64,000 bases of DNA from the NCBI GenBank assembly GCA_023846275.1, contig CM043874.1, positions 21,943,130 to 22,007,129 of the forward strand. The letters are read 5' to 3'. Positions 36,906 to 48,679 of this stretch are shown here, one piece after another. Under the pieces are notes generated by a model. That model was not told where the DNA came from. It searched no databases and saw only the letters and a program-made list of their open reading frames with translations. How positions within the stretch are numbered: position 1 is the stretch's first letter; every line of letters starts with the position of its first letter. The translations under genes were made by a program, and so were the position numbers. This DNA is from Vanilla planifolia (lineage: Eukaryota; Streptophyta; Magnoliopsida; Asparagales; Orchidaceae).

Positions 36906-38318
36906 TGCAAAACTTTATTGTCTTGATCATTCTTCGAGAGTGACATTAGCTTTTGATACAGTCCATCTTTTTTATTGGCTATCAAAATTTCTTTAGGTAG
37001 CACATTTATGAGAGTACTAAATTGTTGAACTCAGTATCCCATAGGTGATGGTCTTGAGGAATTGACTGGAGGTATTTTTTGTCTTCTTGGAACATTTTCT
37101 GTCCCCAATCAAGAAGCCTTGGAGGGTGACTGCCTTCTCTTCCAATTTACCATATAATGCTAAAGAAAACTCCTCATTGATTAAGCAAATGATTATGCTG
37201 AAGATTTATTGTGGTGATTTTGGTGGACATTTGACCTAGTGTTTTTGGAAATTCCTTGATTGAAGAGATCTGATGAGGGTTATCGAATAAGTTAGAAGTC
37301 CTCATAATCTATTTGAGGGCTTCTTTGAAGCAATGGAGGAAGGCTCAAAGAAATTTAAAATTGATGTTGTTTTAGATTGAGAAGAGATTTAGAACCTTTT
37401 TGGGCCTAATGTGGCTAGCAAAATATAACAAAAATAGTCTCTTAAGTTGGTTAAATGAAGAAATTGATCTAAGAGGTAATTTTAAGAACAATTTTGAAGT
37501 TGCATGTTTAAGTTAAATAGAGAAAATTTTGCATTTAACGAGTTCATTAATAACGTGTAAAGAGGTAATTATCTCAAATTTGAAAAAAAAAAACGTAGGG
37601 ATTCGAGTTGTTATAATGGAAAGTGGAGTTGAGTAGTTGAAGCTTAGGTGTTAGATGTGTGGAAAGGATCTCTTTGATGAAATGAGAAACTTTTTCATTG
37701 ATATTTGTGTTATACTCGGATTGCTAAAACAAATAAGCTTTATTATTAACGGGACATATTGTTAAAACAAATAAGCATTATTATTAGCGGGACAGAGATG
37801 TTCTTGAGATGTATCATAAACAAGGGCTTGTGGCATTTTGAGATATTGTTGAGGATAAAAGAGGGCTTCAATTGGGTTATGAGTTGGAGCACCTTGTGTC
37901 ATAAGAGATTGATGGGTTATTAAGATGTTATTGCAAAAAGGTGTGTATTGAGAGATTTTTGGAATTAGATATTAATATAGTGAGGTTTAGGTGTAGTGGG
38001 TTGGCCTTTGAGTGGTTTTTTGTTGGAAAGAGAGTTGTTTGGCATATTTAATGTGTTTTTTCTTGGTAAGACAACCAAACTTTTTCTAGTTTGTTCTCCA
38101 ATGAGCATGGTAAGAGGAGATAAATTTTATGAAATGTACCCTTTATTGTTAGAGCAAATAAAAAGGATTACAAAATGGGCGACAGAGAAGGTTTTGAAGT
38201 TTGTGAAGTTTGAGACAGGGGTGTGTGAATCTCTACTGTCTCTTGATGCGGTTGTCAGATACTTATTTTTGGAAATGAGCACGGCTTCTTGATTTTCTAA
38301 TTCAGTTTGCTTGTTTAT

Positions 38319-38338
38319 TTCCTACAAATGACACCTAA
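38319..38338 (-). other. Primer-binding-site relic
   Basis: The plus strand reads TTCCTACAAATGACACCTAA, the reverse complement of TTAGGTGTCATTTGTAGGAA, a decayed TTGGCGCCGTCTGTGGGAA signature. It is adjacent to the LTR terminus at 38340. Confidence 0.65.
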
Positions 38339-38339
38339 T

Positions 38340-39328
38340 TGATGTGAAAAAAAGGATTTGGAGAATTTGGAAAGAACTTACGGCAAAGGCGAGCAAGTCG
38401 ATCTCGTACTGTAAGGTCCTTGTTAGGACTCTAAACAATTTTTGTCGAAACAAAACCGGGAAAGACATTTGAATTGGAACAAGCTTCATTATAGGCATGT
38501 TCTGGATCAAAGTGGTTTGATTTGCAATTTATTGGTCGGCGTTGCCTGGCTTGATTTGGTTCAATTAGGCTTGATCTTAACCGGTTTGGCTCGGTCCGTA
38601 GCAACTTGGCTCGGTTCGTTGCAACTCGGCTTGGTCCTTAACAATTTGACGTGGTTTGGATTAGTTCGGTTTGGTCCGTAACAATTATGATTTGAGCTAG
38701 TTCAGCTCAGCCCAAAATGTCTTGATTTGGAGTGGCATTAAACAATGGGTTTAGGTGCATTGTTGGGCTCAATAGGCACAACAAGGGTGCATATTTAAGC
38801 GTTTTTGGAATTTTCTAGAAATGTGAGTAGGGTTGGGTAGGCATGGGGAAGACACAGGCAACCCACCTGAGAAGAAAGGAAAAAACAAGCGTTTTACGTG
38901 CTTGGGAAGTCATGAAGATGTAGACGCTGCTTTGAGTGGTGGAGAAGAAATGTAAAAGCTTGGAGAAGAAGAATAATATTTCTGGGGAGAGAAAGGAGAG
39001 CTTGGGAGTGGCAGAAGAGAGGTTTCAAGGCTTTGATCGGGTGTGGCAAGGGCAGTAAAGGACCCTCGGTGGTGAGATTTTAGGCCCAAGAAGAGGGGGC
39101 TCATTGGACGATTTCTCAAGGATGAAGTGTTTAGTGGGGAAACTGTGTATAATGGTCCTCATCTGGCGAGAAGGGAGGCTTCTTAAAACGGTGCTGGGCA
39201 AATGGCATCAAATTCACGTTGGATCTCTTTTCCTCTTTTGTATTTTAGTGTGGGTGGTTTCCGAGGAATTTGGCGAGGTGTGGTTGGTGTTGTGGGAGTT
39301 TTTTTAATTCTTCTTCATAAATAAACCT
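38340..39328 (-). repeat. LTR (5' LTR) of the Tat-like element
   Basis: Partner of the copy at 34451-35262 (see that entry for shared blocks). It is about 200 bp longer because of a segment between GGTGGTGAG (about 39069) and GGTGTTGTGGGAG (about 39287). The short frames inside (38442-38681, 39104-39307) arise from its repeats and are not genes. Confidence 0.8.
38585..38690 (+). repeat. 20-bp tandem repeat in LTR (TTGGCTCGGTCCGTAGCAAC)
   Basis: About five consecutive units: TTGGCTCGGTCCGTAGCAAC, TTGGCTCGGTTCGTTGCAAC, TCGGCTTGGTCCTTAACAAT, TTGACGTGGTTTGGATTAG, TTCGGTTTGGTCCGTAACAA. Seen directly. Confidence 0.9.
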
Positions 39329-41079
39329 TTTGAAAAAAAATTTCATAATAAAAAAAATATTCTCTTATGAACATATGAAGGTGTTCCATAATATTCTAAA
39401 TTGAGATTTAAGAAGTTAAGAACTAGGTAATGTAACGTGCCTATAAAAGTTCTATTCTACTATGTGAAGCCTATGTGAATAGCATATACAAAATGAAGCA
39501 TCACTCTAATATCATTTGTCACATAAGCACGTTCAAGATGGGGTGAGTTAGACTTGTTCAATTTTTATTTATTTTAAAGCCTTGCTTATTTATTTTAGCA
39601 TACAACTATGAAATATTAACAGTAAGAAAGAAAAGTGCACAAAATGGTTTTAAGTGGTTTAGCCACTAACACCTTAGTTATGTCCACTCCTAAGCATTGA
39701 CTCTTAACATTATACCATCCTTTCTACGCTCAACTTGAGTAAGCAAATAATCCTTTATACTCAAATGTAGAGCCTTGAAGTATGCTTTACTATCCTTGTA
39801 CAAACACAAGACTTTAGTGTGGATACTCACGATCTCATCAATATAATGCTTTGGTGCAAGGCTACTAACCTCGATGCCTTAAACACAAAGCCTAGAATAA
39901 AAATCTCCTTTATTCTCAAACCAAGAAAAGGGGAACACTTATACATAGTGATTACAAAAGAAATTGAAAGCCTAAACCTAATCTAAGAAGAATTGAAGTT
40001 CACTATAGGTTGAGTTAGAATATTACTAAACATAATTATGAGCTTTGTGAAAGTGTGAATGTATGCAAATGCTGTTTAGTAAGCCTTTGAACATGCACTT
40101 TATTCTCCAAATGATATTGCAATTAAATCTCCTTTAATGACCTCTCTTTGTATGAAAATAGTGAATAAATTGGGGTTCTAACCAATTTAACGAAGCAAGA
40201 GTTAGATTTATTCTAATTTCAGCCCTCATAATTGTTTCAAAATGTCTATGATCATTAAGCCAAAATTTTGTTTTTCTCAAAACTTGTCAAACTAACCCTC
40301 GTAAGAAATCAAGCTTCTATGCATTGTAATAATTTTGGCACATACAATATGTGGGTCTAAAATATTGTATGCATGTAAATTGCATACTATTCAAATATTT
40401 AGAATATACATTCTTGTGCATCTTACATGGATATTCATGTACCACACATGTATTCTATATAATGAGTATTTTAAAATTTATAAAATATTGAAATAGAAAA
40501 AAAAAATGAAACTTATCAATCTTTTTCATATTATTCTAAATGTTGTGGAAAGGATTTTTTTAGTTGATTTAGTTTTATTAATTATAGCTAACAAATAATT
40601 TATATTATTTTTACTTAATTTTAATCAATTCAACCTAAGTACGCAAATCAACTAAATGATATATAATTCAAGGGGGATTTGTATTGTGACATAATATTAT
40701 ATTTGCATTATATTAGGAATGTCACACTTAAGTTAATTCATGTAAATGAGTGTTAAACATGATAAATGCATTCTATGGAGTTCTTAACTAAGTTATAATT
40801 TGTGTCGAAATGATTGAAATGATCTTTAAATAACTTCACATTTCAACCAAAGCATGTTAATGATGTATCTAATATATTTCACGTGCGATCCATAGATTTG
40901 TATCATGAATTGATGCAATTACTACGTAAAACACGATCATTGAACCTTAAACATATCTTATTTATCTTATTTTTCTATGCTAACTTATATGCAATTAATG
41001 AAATTATTGGAGTTACAGGTTGGAAGAGGATGACAAGTACCTAGACCTATATATTATGCCATTCATGTTTTTAGGGACA
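39329..41079. other. No gene seen; AT-rich DNA, partly LTR-like
   Basis: 39640-40010 (GGTTTAGCCACTAACACCTTAG; TAGAGCCTTGAAGTATGC) has the texture of a minus-strand LTR or leader, but no ends were found. 40350-40980 is AT-rich and featureless. Confidence 0.45.
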
Positions 41080-41335
41080 AAAAATCAAATATCTTGTCAT
41101 TGAGAGGTTGTCTTTTGCATTTGTTCTGACAATCAAGAGATTGTGGTTATATATTTAAGCTCATACTAATAGGTCGTAGCTGATCAACTCATAAAAGTCT
41201 TGCGTATGCATGAAACCCCTAGGAGGCTGTAGAATATTTAATTCGAGTTGAGTGAGTATGATATTTAGCATGTTCAAGGAATAACAATCAAAGAATCATT
41301 AGTAGATTTTTTTGGCAAAGCTTCCTAATGCAAAA
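41080..41335 (+). pseudogene. Tat-like gypsy RNase H-primer relic
   Basis: Plus-strand translation with stops gives SDNQEIVVIYLSS, then VADQLIKVLRMHETPRRL, then FELSEYDI, then IKESLVDFF. This matches the gypsy segment T.RKLRPYFQ.H.I.V.TD.PL..VL.KPE.SGR...WA.ELSEFDI..(..)IK.QALADF. The neighbouring RT and RNase H catalytic parts were not recognised, so this is a fragment. Confidence 0.72.
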
Positions 41336-44116
41336 TCATCTTCTAATATATCACCAAGAAGTTATCGACTTTTTTTATGAAGTTTGAATAGAATGTGTTG
41401 GTGTTGAAGTCATACTCAAAAGTCTTGCAAATATCATCCCGTTGCTTGAATTCTATTTATTTGATAACTTGGTACAATTTTATAATTTAATTGTAGTGTA
41501 GGTGTTGGTAGTCATGCAAACAATTGGTGAAGGTGTGCAACAAATGTTAGAACAATCCATGCTATAGGTTGTGACTAGTGGGATGTGTGCGAACTATAAG
41601 ACTACAAAAAAAGAGTAGTGTGTGGTAATGGTCTTGATGGTTGGTTTGGTTTGGAGAGTAATGGGTGACTAGAGAATGACAAGTGAATTAGGATGGTCCT
41701 CAAATGGAACTTCTATTGACAAAATTAGTTTTAGTTGAGCTAGATAGATTTGAGGCACTTTGTGCACAATGTCGTGTGGGCATGACTAAGTTGATTCCCT
41801 CATCAGTTCTTCTAGGGTGTGTAGGAATTGACTTTGTCAAGTAAGGACTGGTTTAGGATGATAAAATTAGAATATATTTGAAGTTAGTTTGTACCTCGAA
41901 CCTTGAGTTTTAAGCATTTTTTGTTTAGGAACAATCCTTCCATTAGATTATCTATGGTAGTAATGGTGTTCATTGGATACCATTTGATCATTACAAGTAT
42001 CTTTGATTTGGTTTTATTAATTTGCCTCTCCTTTTTTTTGTCTTATTCTTCTCTTTCTTCTTTTTCTTTTTCTTTTTCTTTTTCTTTTTCTTCTTCTCTT
42101 CCATTGTTATGGGTTTGAAGGGATCACTCGAGAATAAGGTAGGCTTTTTTATGCAAAAAATTTAATATTTTTAATGTCAACCAAATATTGTACTTAGGAA
42201 ATAGTCTAAAACATGGGCATTGGTCATGAGCCTTATCAAACCTTAAAAAGTGGCCAAATCCTCATGCTCGCAACTTCTTAGATGTTGAGGTTAATTGTTG
42301 TACATAGACGTGAACCATGACATAATCTCACAGACGTAATTCCACACTTTGGGAGTGGGCTAGCTAACCTCTTGGTGTGTTGAGCTGATGTCACATACAA
42401 ATGCTTTTGTCAAGACATTGCATGATCTGTGGAGGGTGTTTGTATAGTGTTTACATTTGTTTTGGGATTGAATCATTGCACCTGTTCAAATGGCCCATAT
42501 TTGTTGTTGAAGTCACAAAGCTGTTGCTGGCAAACTTGGCTTGTGTTAGTAACAAATTCTGATTTGATTCCTACTCTTCTTAAAGGCACTGTAAAAGATT
42601 TTCTAAACTATAGTGTTCAACATTGACTTGGTCATTTGTTTGGGTTGATAAGCTATAAAAAATTTAAGAGTATTGCCAACAAATTTTTCAAAAGGTTTTA
42701 CCAAACATCTTAGCAGGACACTTCTTGGGTAGTGTATAATTTTTGTCCTTTTAAGATATATGTGGGCTGCTTCAGAGGCATATAAGGTCTTAGTGCAAGA
42801 CACAAATTGGAGCATCTTAGACTATCAATGATAGAAGTTCTTGAAAGTTTTGACCAATGGATAATCAACTTTTTGGCTCAAGGTTTATGCATCAATGCTT
42901 GCAAGATGGGAACAATGACAACACATCCTTATTGGCTCGTGTGATAATGATAATTTGTCTTATTAAACATGAAAACCCTTTGACTTATTTGATTAGTCTT
43001 TGACTTTGTTAGGTTATGTTTTCCTATTGATCTGGCTTATGTAATCTTTTTTTTTGTCAATAATGGGAGAAGATTTTTGCATGTAAGTGGATTAGTCTTT
43101 GGAGAGCCTATATGTTATATAAGAGAGCTCAGAGAAATTGCTAATTCATCTTGTACTTGTAATCACTAAAGAAGTTAGTGCTTCTTTGAAAACATTTTGT
43201 GAGATTGACTCTTTTGTATTTTTAAGGGTATACTTTTGTTATTGAAACAGATCACATTTCCCTGACAAAATTTCTGTTCTTAGTTTCTTTCGATTTTCAA
43301 CTATTTTATTGCTGTCTGGTGGTTTATAAATTTTACTTTCAACAGTGGCAATTTTGTGTGGTTGATTCTCCCTTTTGTTCATCATTGTTTTTCTTATTTT
43401 GAAGATAATAAAGAGTTCAAATACTTTTTTATGTTCACATGTGCATTGGCCATATGGGTGTTTTAATATCATATCTGGTTTGTTGTATTGTCTTATATGT
43501 AATTATTGAATATAAATGAGAATAGGTTTAGTCTTACATGATAAATTAAATATAATATTACATCTTTGATATACAATTAATGTGTCCTTGAGTTATGTGC
43601 TTAAACTTTTTGGTATCCACATAAGTGTACTTTGAATTATCATGGCCTTAATTGGTTACAATTCCCCTATAAGTAGTATCAAATATATAGGTTTTCTTGG
43701 ATCGAGTAGTTCATATAATTGGTGGTTTCTGTAGGTTTTTTTTGTTGAACAAGAGCTTTAGTGAATTTTCATAACTCCTTCATATAGTTGAGTAACTATT
43801 AATGTAGATGATAATATTGTTGATTAGCTTTCATAGAGTCACATAGGCCTTATTCAAGCGACCGACAAATGACTTTTGTTGTTTTAACATCCATGATAGA
43901 GCAATTGATATAATTCATACGTAATACAAACATTGATTGAGTGCACTAGTATTTTAATATTTCATATAGCACTCGACTCTATTGATTGAAAAAATTTAGA
44001 GAATAAAAAGTGTGATGAATAATTTGGATGAGATTCTTACTTTAAGGGAAATGATTTATTTACTACAGATAAGAATATGTTTAATCTCCCATTGTGAATT
44101 GAATATAATATTAAAG

Positions 44117-44121
<5 letters not shown>
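41336..44121. other. No gene seen; mixed repeat DNA
   Basis: No domain recognised. 42420-42650 and 42820-43450 are less AT-rich. The latter holds TATATAAGAGAGCTCAG (about 43116) followed by TTGTACTTGTAATCACTAAAG, an arrangement like the promoter and R region of a Copia LTR. No ends or primer site were confirmed. Confidence 0.4.
42059..42090 (+). repeat. (CTTTTT)n microsatellite
   Basis: Five or more hexamer units inside a longer pyrimidine tract. Seen directly. Confidence 0.9.
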
Positions 44122-44147
<26 letters not shown>

Positions 44148-44148
44148 G
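44122..44148. repeat. (AT)n microsatellite
   Basis: Uninterrupted AT run of about 27 bases. Confidence 0.95.
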
Positions 44149-44299
44149 TATAATTAATATGATTTCTATTAAAGATTTTAGATTATTGGGTGTGTAATTA
44201 AGTGTATATTAAACCTAATTTGAATCCTTATTTAGTCCAATTTATGTTGGTGCAGCTTTTTAAATTGTTAGTTCACAAACCTAAGAACCTTGGCTTGGC

Positions 44300-44956
44300 A
44301 TTTGTATGTTTGAATTGCGTTGTTTTATTTCTTTATGAGCAAGTATAGTAAGCATGGTTATACTGACAGCGGGGTAGCAGGTGTAGACAAACGGCCAATG
44401 ACAGGATCTGCTGTGGCGGTCATCAGTCCACAACCGTGAAAGAATCCTCTCCAAAGTATACCTTCATAAGGTTGATACTTGTATAGTATACCCATCTTGG
44501 ATAGCAATAATATACAATAAGTTGCATATACGTATCCATTTCATTAGTTGGCAACCGAGCACAGACATTTGACGAACCCAATGTGCTCTAGGATAGTCCT
44601 GAAGGCTCTCATATCACTTTATTTCACTCGTTTATACGATCTCTTATATGCAAGTACCATTTAATTTAGACGTCCAAGCATGAAAATATTGATTATTGTA
44701 ATGTTTTCTGTTGCTTCTATGAGGCAACTAGTATTCATATCATCAAGAATAATGCCTATGTAATCCATCTTGTGCCTGATTACTGAAGAGTAGAAGCAGT
44801 CAATGATAAACAACCTCTTACAAAATTATTTACCCATTTGGAGGTTCCAATTGTCCCCCTTGGAAAGCTGTAGAACAAGCTTTTGTAAAATATACCTCTT
44901 GTATATGGTTCATCGATCCATTTCCCTTCACAAAAATGTATATTTTGATGGCTCAG
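44300..44956 (+). promoter_or_regulatory. Putative promoter and 5'-UTR exon(s) of the RING-finger gene
   Basis: 44340-44460 is less AT-rich and contains a CCAAT box (ACGGCCAATGACAGG at about 44391). 44770-44956 reads like leader sequence and ends CTCAG|GTTTGA. Transcript structure upstream of 44956 cannot be fixed from sequence, and additional 5' exons are possible. Confidence 0.35.
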
Positions 44957-45030
44957 GTTTGAGCTGGCTTTTACTTATGGTTCATTATTTCTGATGTTGT
45001 CCTAAACGCTATTTTTTAATTTTCATGTAG
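44957..45030 (+). other. Probable 74-bp intron in the 5' UTR of the RING gene
   Basis: GT at 44957 and TTTTCATGTAG ending at 45030 with a T-rich tract (ATTTTTTAATTTTC) and a possible branch site CTAAACG. Typical short plant intron composition. Inferred, not proved. Confidence 0.45.
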
Positions 45031-45044
45031 ATTGATTGGCAAAC

Positions 45045-45092
45045 ATGGTTGCTCTTCCCTAGCCAAGCTTTAACATGATACTAGTTCTATAG
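45045..45092 (+). promoter_or_regulatory. Two tiny upstream ORFs before the RING start codon
   Basis: ATG-TAG ORFs at 45045-45062 (five codons plus stop) and 45075-45092 (five codons plus stop) precede the main ATG at 45114 by 51 and 21 bases. If the leader is transcribed as inferred, they may reduce or tune translation. Confidence 0.45.
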
Positions 45093-45113
45093 ATCAATCT
45101 TTGATCACTTGCA

Positions 45114-45917
45114 ATGTGGAAGGTTTCATCAAATGCCATAAGCAGTCTCGAGCCCAAGATCCTCCAATGCAATCCAAGCGGTTCGAATTGCGATTGCTCC
45201 GACGATGACGGTTCTTCCTGCACCAGTAGAGACGAAGGCCTGGAATGCCCTGTGTGCTGGGAATCCTTCAACATCGTAGAGAATGTCCCTTACGTTTTGT
45301 GGTGTGGTCACACCCTTTGCAAGAACTGTGTCCTGGGACTTGACTCTGCCATTGTGAATTTTCCAAGCGTACCGATCCAGCTTCCACTATTCATATCATG
45401 TCCATGGTGTCATCTGTTATCCTTCAGGCTTGTTTACAAGGGAAACCTCAAGTTTCCACGCAAGAACTATTTCCTTCTGTGGATGCTTGAGAGCTTGAAT
45501 GGGGATAGGCTCAAGTCACTTTCCTCCGTTCATGTGAACCATCAACCAATTTGGCCTCGTAACATTAGGTCACATGTCGAACTCTCTGGATCACGTAATC
45601 ATGAGAGTGGAAGGGCTACAAACTCGAATCGACAGCCAGAGTCTACCCTTGGTCCAGAAAGCTCTCTTTCTCGATACTTGAATGCAGGGAGGATCAAGGC
45701 TTCGTTGAGGAAATCCCTTGCTTTTTTCTTTCAAGTGACGGCCAAGTTTCCTCTTGTCATCGTCTTTATCCTCATTGTTCTGTACGCCATTCCAGCGAGT
45801 GCTGCGATTCTGGTTTTGTACATCCTTGTTACAATCTTGTTTGCCATACCTTCCTTCTTGATATTGTATTTTTCATACCCTAGCTTGGAATGGCTGGTTA
45901 GGGAGATCGTCAACTGA
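45114..45917 (+). CDS. RING-finger protein with C-terminal membrane segments (probable E3 ubiquitin ligase)
   Basis: An intact 267-residue frame. An acidic, Cys/Ser-rich start leads to a C3HC4 RING with all eight ligands: C45, C48, C64, H66, C69, C72, C96 and C99 (ECPVCW; CGHTLCKNC; CPWC). The gap between C72 and C96 is longer than in many RINGs. A Leu/Phe-rich block follows (RKNYFLLWMLE, about 116-126). A Ser/Asn/Arg-rich linker covers about 140-200. Two hydrophobic segments at about 211-228 and 231-255 are likely membrane-spanning, so the RING would face the cytosol from an endomembrane. Plant databases label similar proteins as RING-type or RNF182-like E3 ligases with unknown substrates. 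The ATG is the first in this frame. Coding sequence is intronless, which is common in this group. Confidence 0.88.
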   Translation: MWKVSSNAISSLEPKILQCNPSGSNCDCSDDDGSSCTSRDEGLECPVCWESFNIVENVPYVLWCGHTLCKNCVLGLDSAIVNFPSVPIQLPLFISCPWCHLLSFRLVYKGNLKFPRKNYFLLWMLESLNGDRLKSLSSVHVNHQPIWPRNIRSHVELSGSRNHESGRATNSNRQPESTLGPESSLSRYLNAGRIKASLRKSLAFFFQVTAKFPLVIVFILIVLYAIPASAAILVLYILVTILFAIPSFLILYFSYPSLEWLVREIVN

Positions 45918-46140
45918 GCTCCAGTTGTTATATTGCTGATGAGCTCTTCCATGTCTACGTTAATGAGGCTGCAGTGTGTAAGATTTAACTGTAATGCATG
46001 GGGAATTATGATAACTATTTTGTTGTATTCCATTGTTAGCTGGGTTGATTTTACTCAGAATAACGAAGGATTGCTTCTCAATAGTTGTTGCAATTTGTCC
46101 TTTATTTTCCCTAATACTAAATTTTACTGGTGAAAAGTTT
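45918..46140 (+). other. 3' UTR region of the RING gene
   Basis: Non-coding sequence with TTGTTGTATT and TGTAATGC-like elements. Composition turns strongly AT-rich after about 46190. The poly(A) site was not resolved. Confidence 0.4.
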
Positions 46141-48679
46141 GGTGGTGTCAAGGTTTATTTGGAATTGCTTTTGAATGCCAAAGTAAATAGGCTCAGTTTT
46201 TTTAAACTAGTTTTTTATTTTAACTTTGAATTTATAATTTGATTTTAACTTTAAAGTGCTTGTTTAAATTTTATTTGAATAATATTATTAGAAGTTTATT
46301 GATGTTTTTATGATTTGAATTAATATTTTATATTTATTTTTAATATTAGTATGATCGACATTTAGATGTCTCTTGTGACATCTTTGTGTTATTTTTTGTC
46401 ATAAAAATGTAGTTTTAATGATATTATAGAAAGATATTATTAAAGTAAATATTTAATATTTTGAAATAACATTGTATGAATGAAAATAAAAACATCAAAC
46501 AAAACTCTCTCGCTCTTGAGCAAAAACATGAGCCAGTGAAGCATGGTTAAATTGATGCACGCCACATAAGTCCTTGGATCCTCTAATGGCTTGTATGATT
46601 GATGCTTGGAATACGCCACACTGAATTGTGATGCTAAGAGTTATTAAAAATAACAGCTCATATCATACACCTACAAAACAAGATAGGCATCCAAAGTCTT
46701 TATGTGATTCTTATCCATCTGTTCTAAACAGAGGTAGGTTTCAATTTGACAACTTTTAAATGTTTTTCATGTGTGCTTGATCTTATAAATATATACATAA
46801 TTTACAATAAGATTTTATTATTCTTTTTAAGTTTTTTTTTAGAATTATGGCATTCATTAGGTTAGAAAGATCCATTTCATTATGTGTTAGACTATCCACA
46901 TCATTCTATAATCTCATTTACACAAGGACAACTCATATCATCCTATATGCTTAATAAGGATCTTCCTAGTAGTTGAAGTTTGGTTTGGTTGATAATATAT
47001 CATAGTTTTTTATAAGTGCATTGATGCAAATATTAAACATGTAAATATGAAAGGAAAAAAGTATGATGAAGAAGAAAAATATGATTTATTATGATAAGAG
47101 TTGAAATTTATTAATTTTAATTTCATATTGATATCAACCCAAGAAACTAAATGTCATCAAGGAGAATTTGGATAGAAAGGAATGACATCATGATAAATAT
47201 GATCATTCTCATTGATGACTTTTTTGTTGTTTTTTTTGGACTCCATATGAATTATTGAATTTTAAGAGATATTTAGAATTAATTATGAAATTCTGAAGGT
47301 TTAATAAATCCTTATCTTGACTTCTGAAAGTATTAAGGAACTTTTACCCCTTTAAGCCAGCTTACTCATCTTGTGAGTGTGGTTGTGCTGGAGGAAGGAA
47401 CCCGAGAGCTCTGGAACCATGAGAAAGTGCTACAGCTGTGGGAAGCCCAAGCAAGGGAAGAAGAAAGAGCTAGTATTTTTGTCAGGGAAGGAGCAGTAAG
47501 AGCAGAAGCTGAGGACTCTACTTTAGCAACTTGAAAACAAAAGGAAGCTTCAGCTGCTGTTGCTGTTAAGGTTTCGAAACAAACAGAAGAAAGTCAAGGG
47601 AGCTACGATAGAGAAGGTTGCTGGAAAGCTTGAAGAAGTGATTTGGAAATGTTTCAAAGCTTCTGCAAGTGTGGAGAATTTAAGGTAAGTTTTACATAAA
47701 GGAAACTTAAGTAGTTTGCTTCAGTTCATTCCAACATGCATAAGAAAGCTTGATTAGCTGGGAAGTTTTGTTTTGGAATTTTAGACCTCGGTTTTTATAC
47801 AACCTTTAAGGATTTGGTTTTAATATAAGGTTTTCATAGTATAGTTACCTGCTTTTAGCTACCAGAAGTGATTTGCATGAGGTTTTGAATTGGTTTTAAG
47901 AAAAGAAGAAGAGAAGAAAATTGGCTTTAGTGATTTTTTCGAGCTTAACGTATGGTACTTGAGCCCAGTCACATGGTACATCAAGTCGACCTAAGGTATT
48001 GTGGTCGACGGACAGTTTATTGCGCCTACGTACAATACATCAGGCTAAGCATACGGCACATTTGAGCCCTTTGGAAGAGTATGATCTGGAGTAAAATGTG
48101 AAAAAAGAGATTTGTCATGAGTATAAAAGTGTCCATATTGTTGATTTGTGCACAAATTGCACGTGTAAGAAGTTAAAAGAAATTGGAAAAAGAGCAATAT
48201 AAAAAAAGTCAAGTTTATAAATTAAAGAAACTTTAATGCAAGTAGGTTATTTTTATTTATCATTCAGCAATGCATTGATATAAGCATATTTATTTTAAGA
48301 AACTTTTTGGGCTATATATGTTGAATGATGCGTACTCCAAGGCTATGTTTTGAGGAGAGTTATAACGTTTTCTTCACCTACTCAAGTTGAGATAAAGAGG
48401 TTTTGTAGTGTTAAGCTACAATGGGTGCTTGTGGTGGATTTAGGCGCAATATGTGATGTCAAATCATCTAAAAATTCATGTGTTCTTTTTCTTTTATTGC
48501 TCTTATAATTTATATTTGTCAAGTACTTGAATTTCAACATAATATATTATCAAGTTAACTAAGAACTCATCACATACACTTCATCTACTCTGTGGCATAT
48601 TAATTGAGCTTATAGTTAACATACACATTTGAATGAACTTTTATAATCCCAGAAAAAATCATCTACTTATATAATAATT
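46141..48679. other. No gene seen; AT-rich DNA and probable chromovirus LTR fragment
   Basis: 46190-47200 is AT-rich and featureless. 47210-48160 is GC-richer and organised like the solo LTR at 21.35 kb: AGAATTAATTATGAAATTCTGAAGG-type start, then a G/A-rich transcribed-looking part at 47360-47700, then a block with repeated GTAC words (47940-48070: GTATGGTAC, CATGGTACATC, CGTACAATAC). I infer a plus-strand LTR fragment of a related family. A possible short peptide at 47419-47499 (KCYSCGK) is not convincing as a gene. Confidence 0.4.

Larger units (their letters stand above)
34451..39328 (-). mobile_element. Degenerate Tat-like Ty3/gypsy element with both LTRs
   Basis: Two related direct copies (about 34451-35262 and 38340-39328) bracket an internal region of about 3.1 kb. 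On the minus strand the right copy ends CACATCA and is followed at once by ATTAGGTGTCATTTGTAGGA, a decayed TTTGGCGCCGTCTGTGGGAA primer-site signature, which fixes the orientation. Going minus-ward there is a gag-like piece (36905-36790), a dead protease (36617-36430) and the protease-RT linker (36345-36150). RT, RNase H and integrase are not visible, so the copy is internally deleted or non-autonomous. The outer LTR ends at 35262 and 39328 are approximate, and no target duplication was confirmed. Confidence 0.78.

Noticed and set aside
38442-38681. 79-codon repetitive frame (WLGSLQLGLVLNNLTW)
   Set aside because: A translation of the 20-bp LTR tandem array, not a gene.
47419-47499. Short ATG frame with KCYSCGK, like half of a zinc knuckle
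   Set aside because: Only one CxxC pair, 26 codons, no HxxxxC completion, and it sits in LTR-like sequence.
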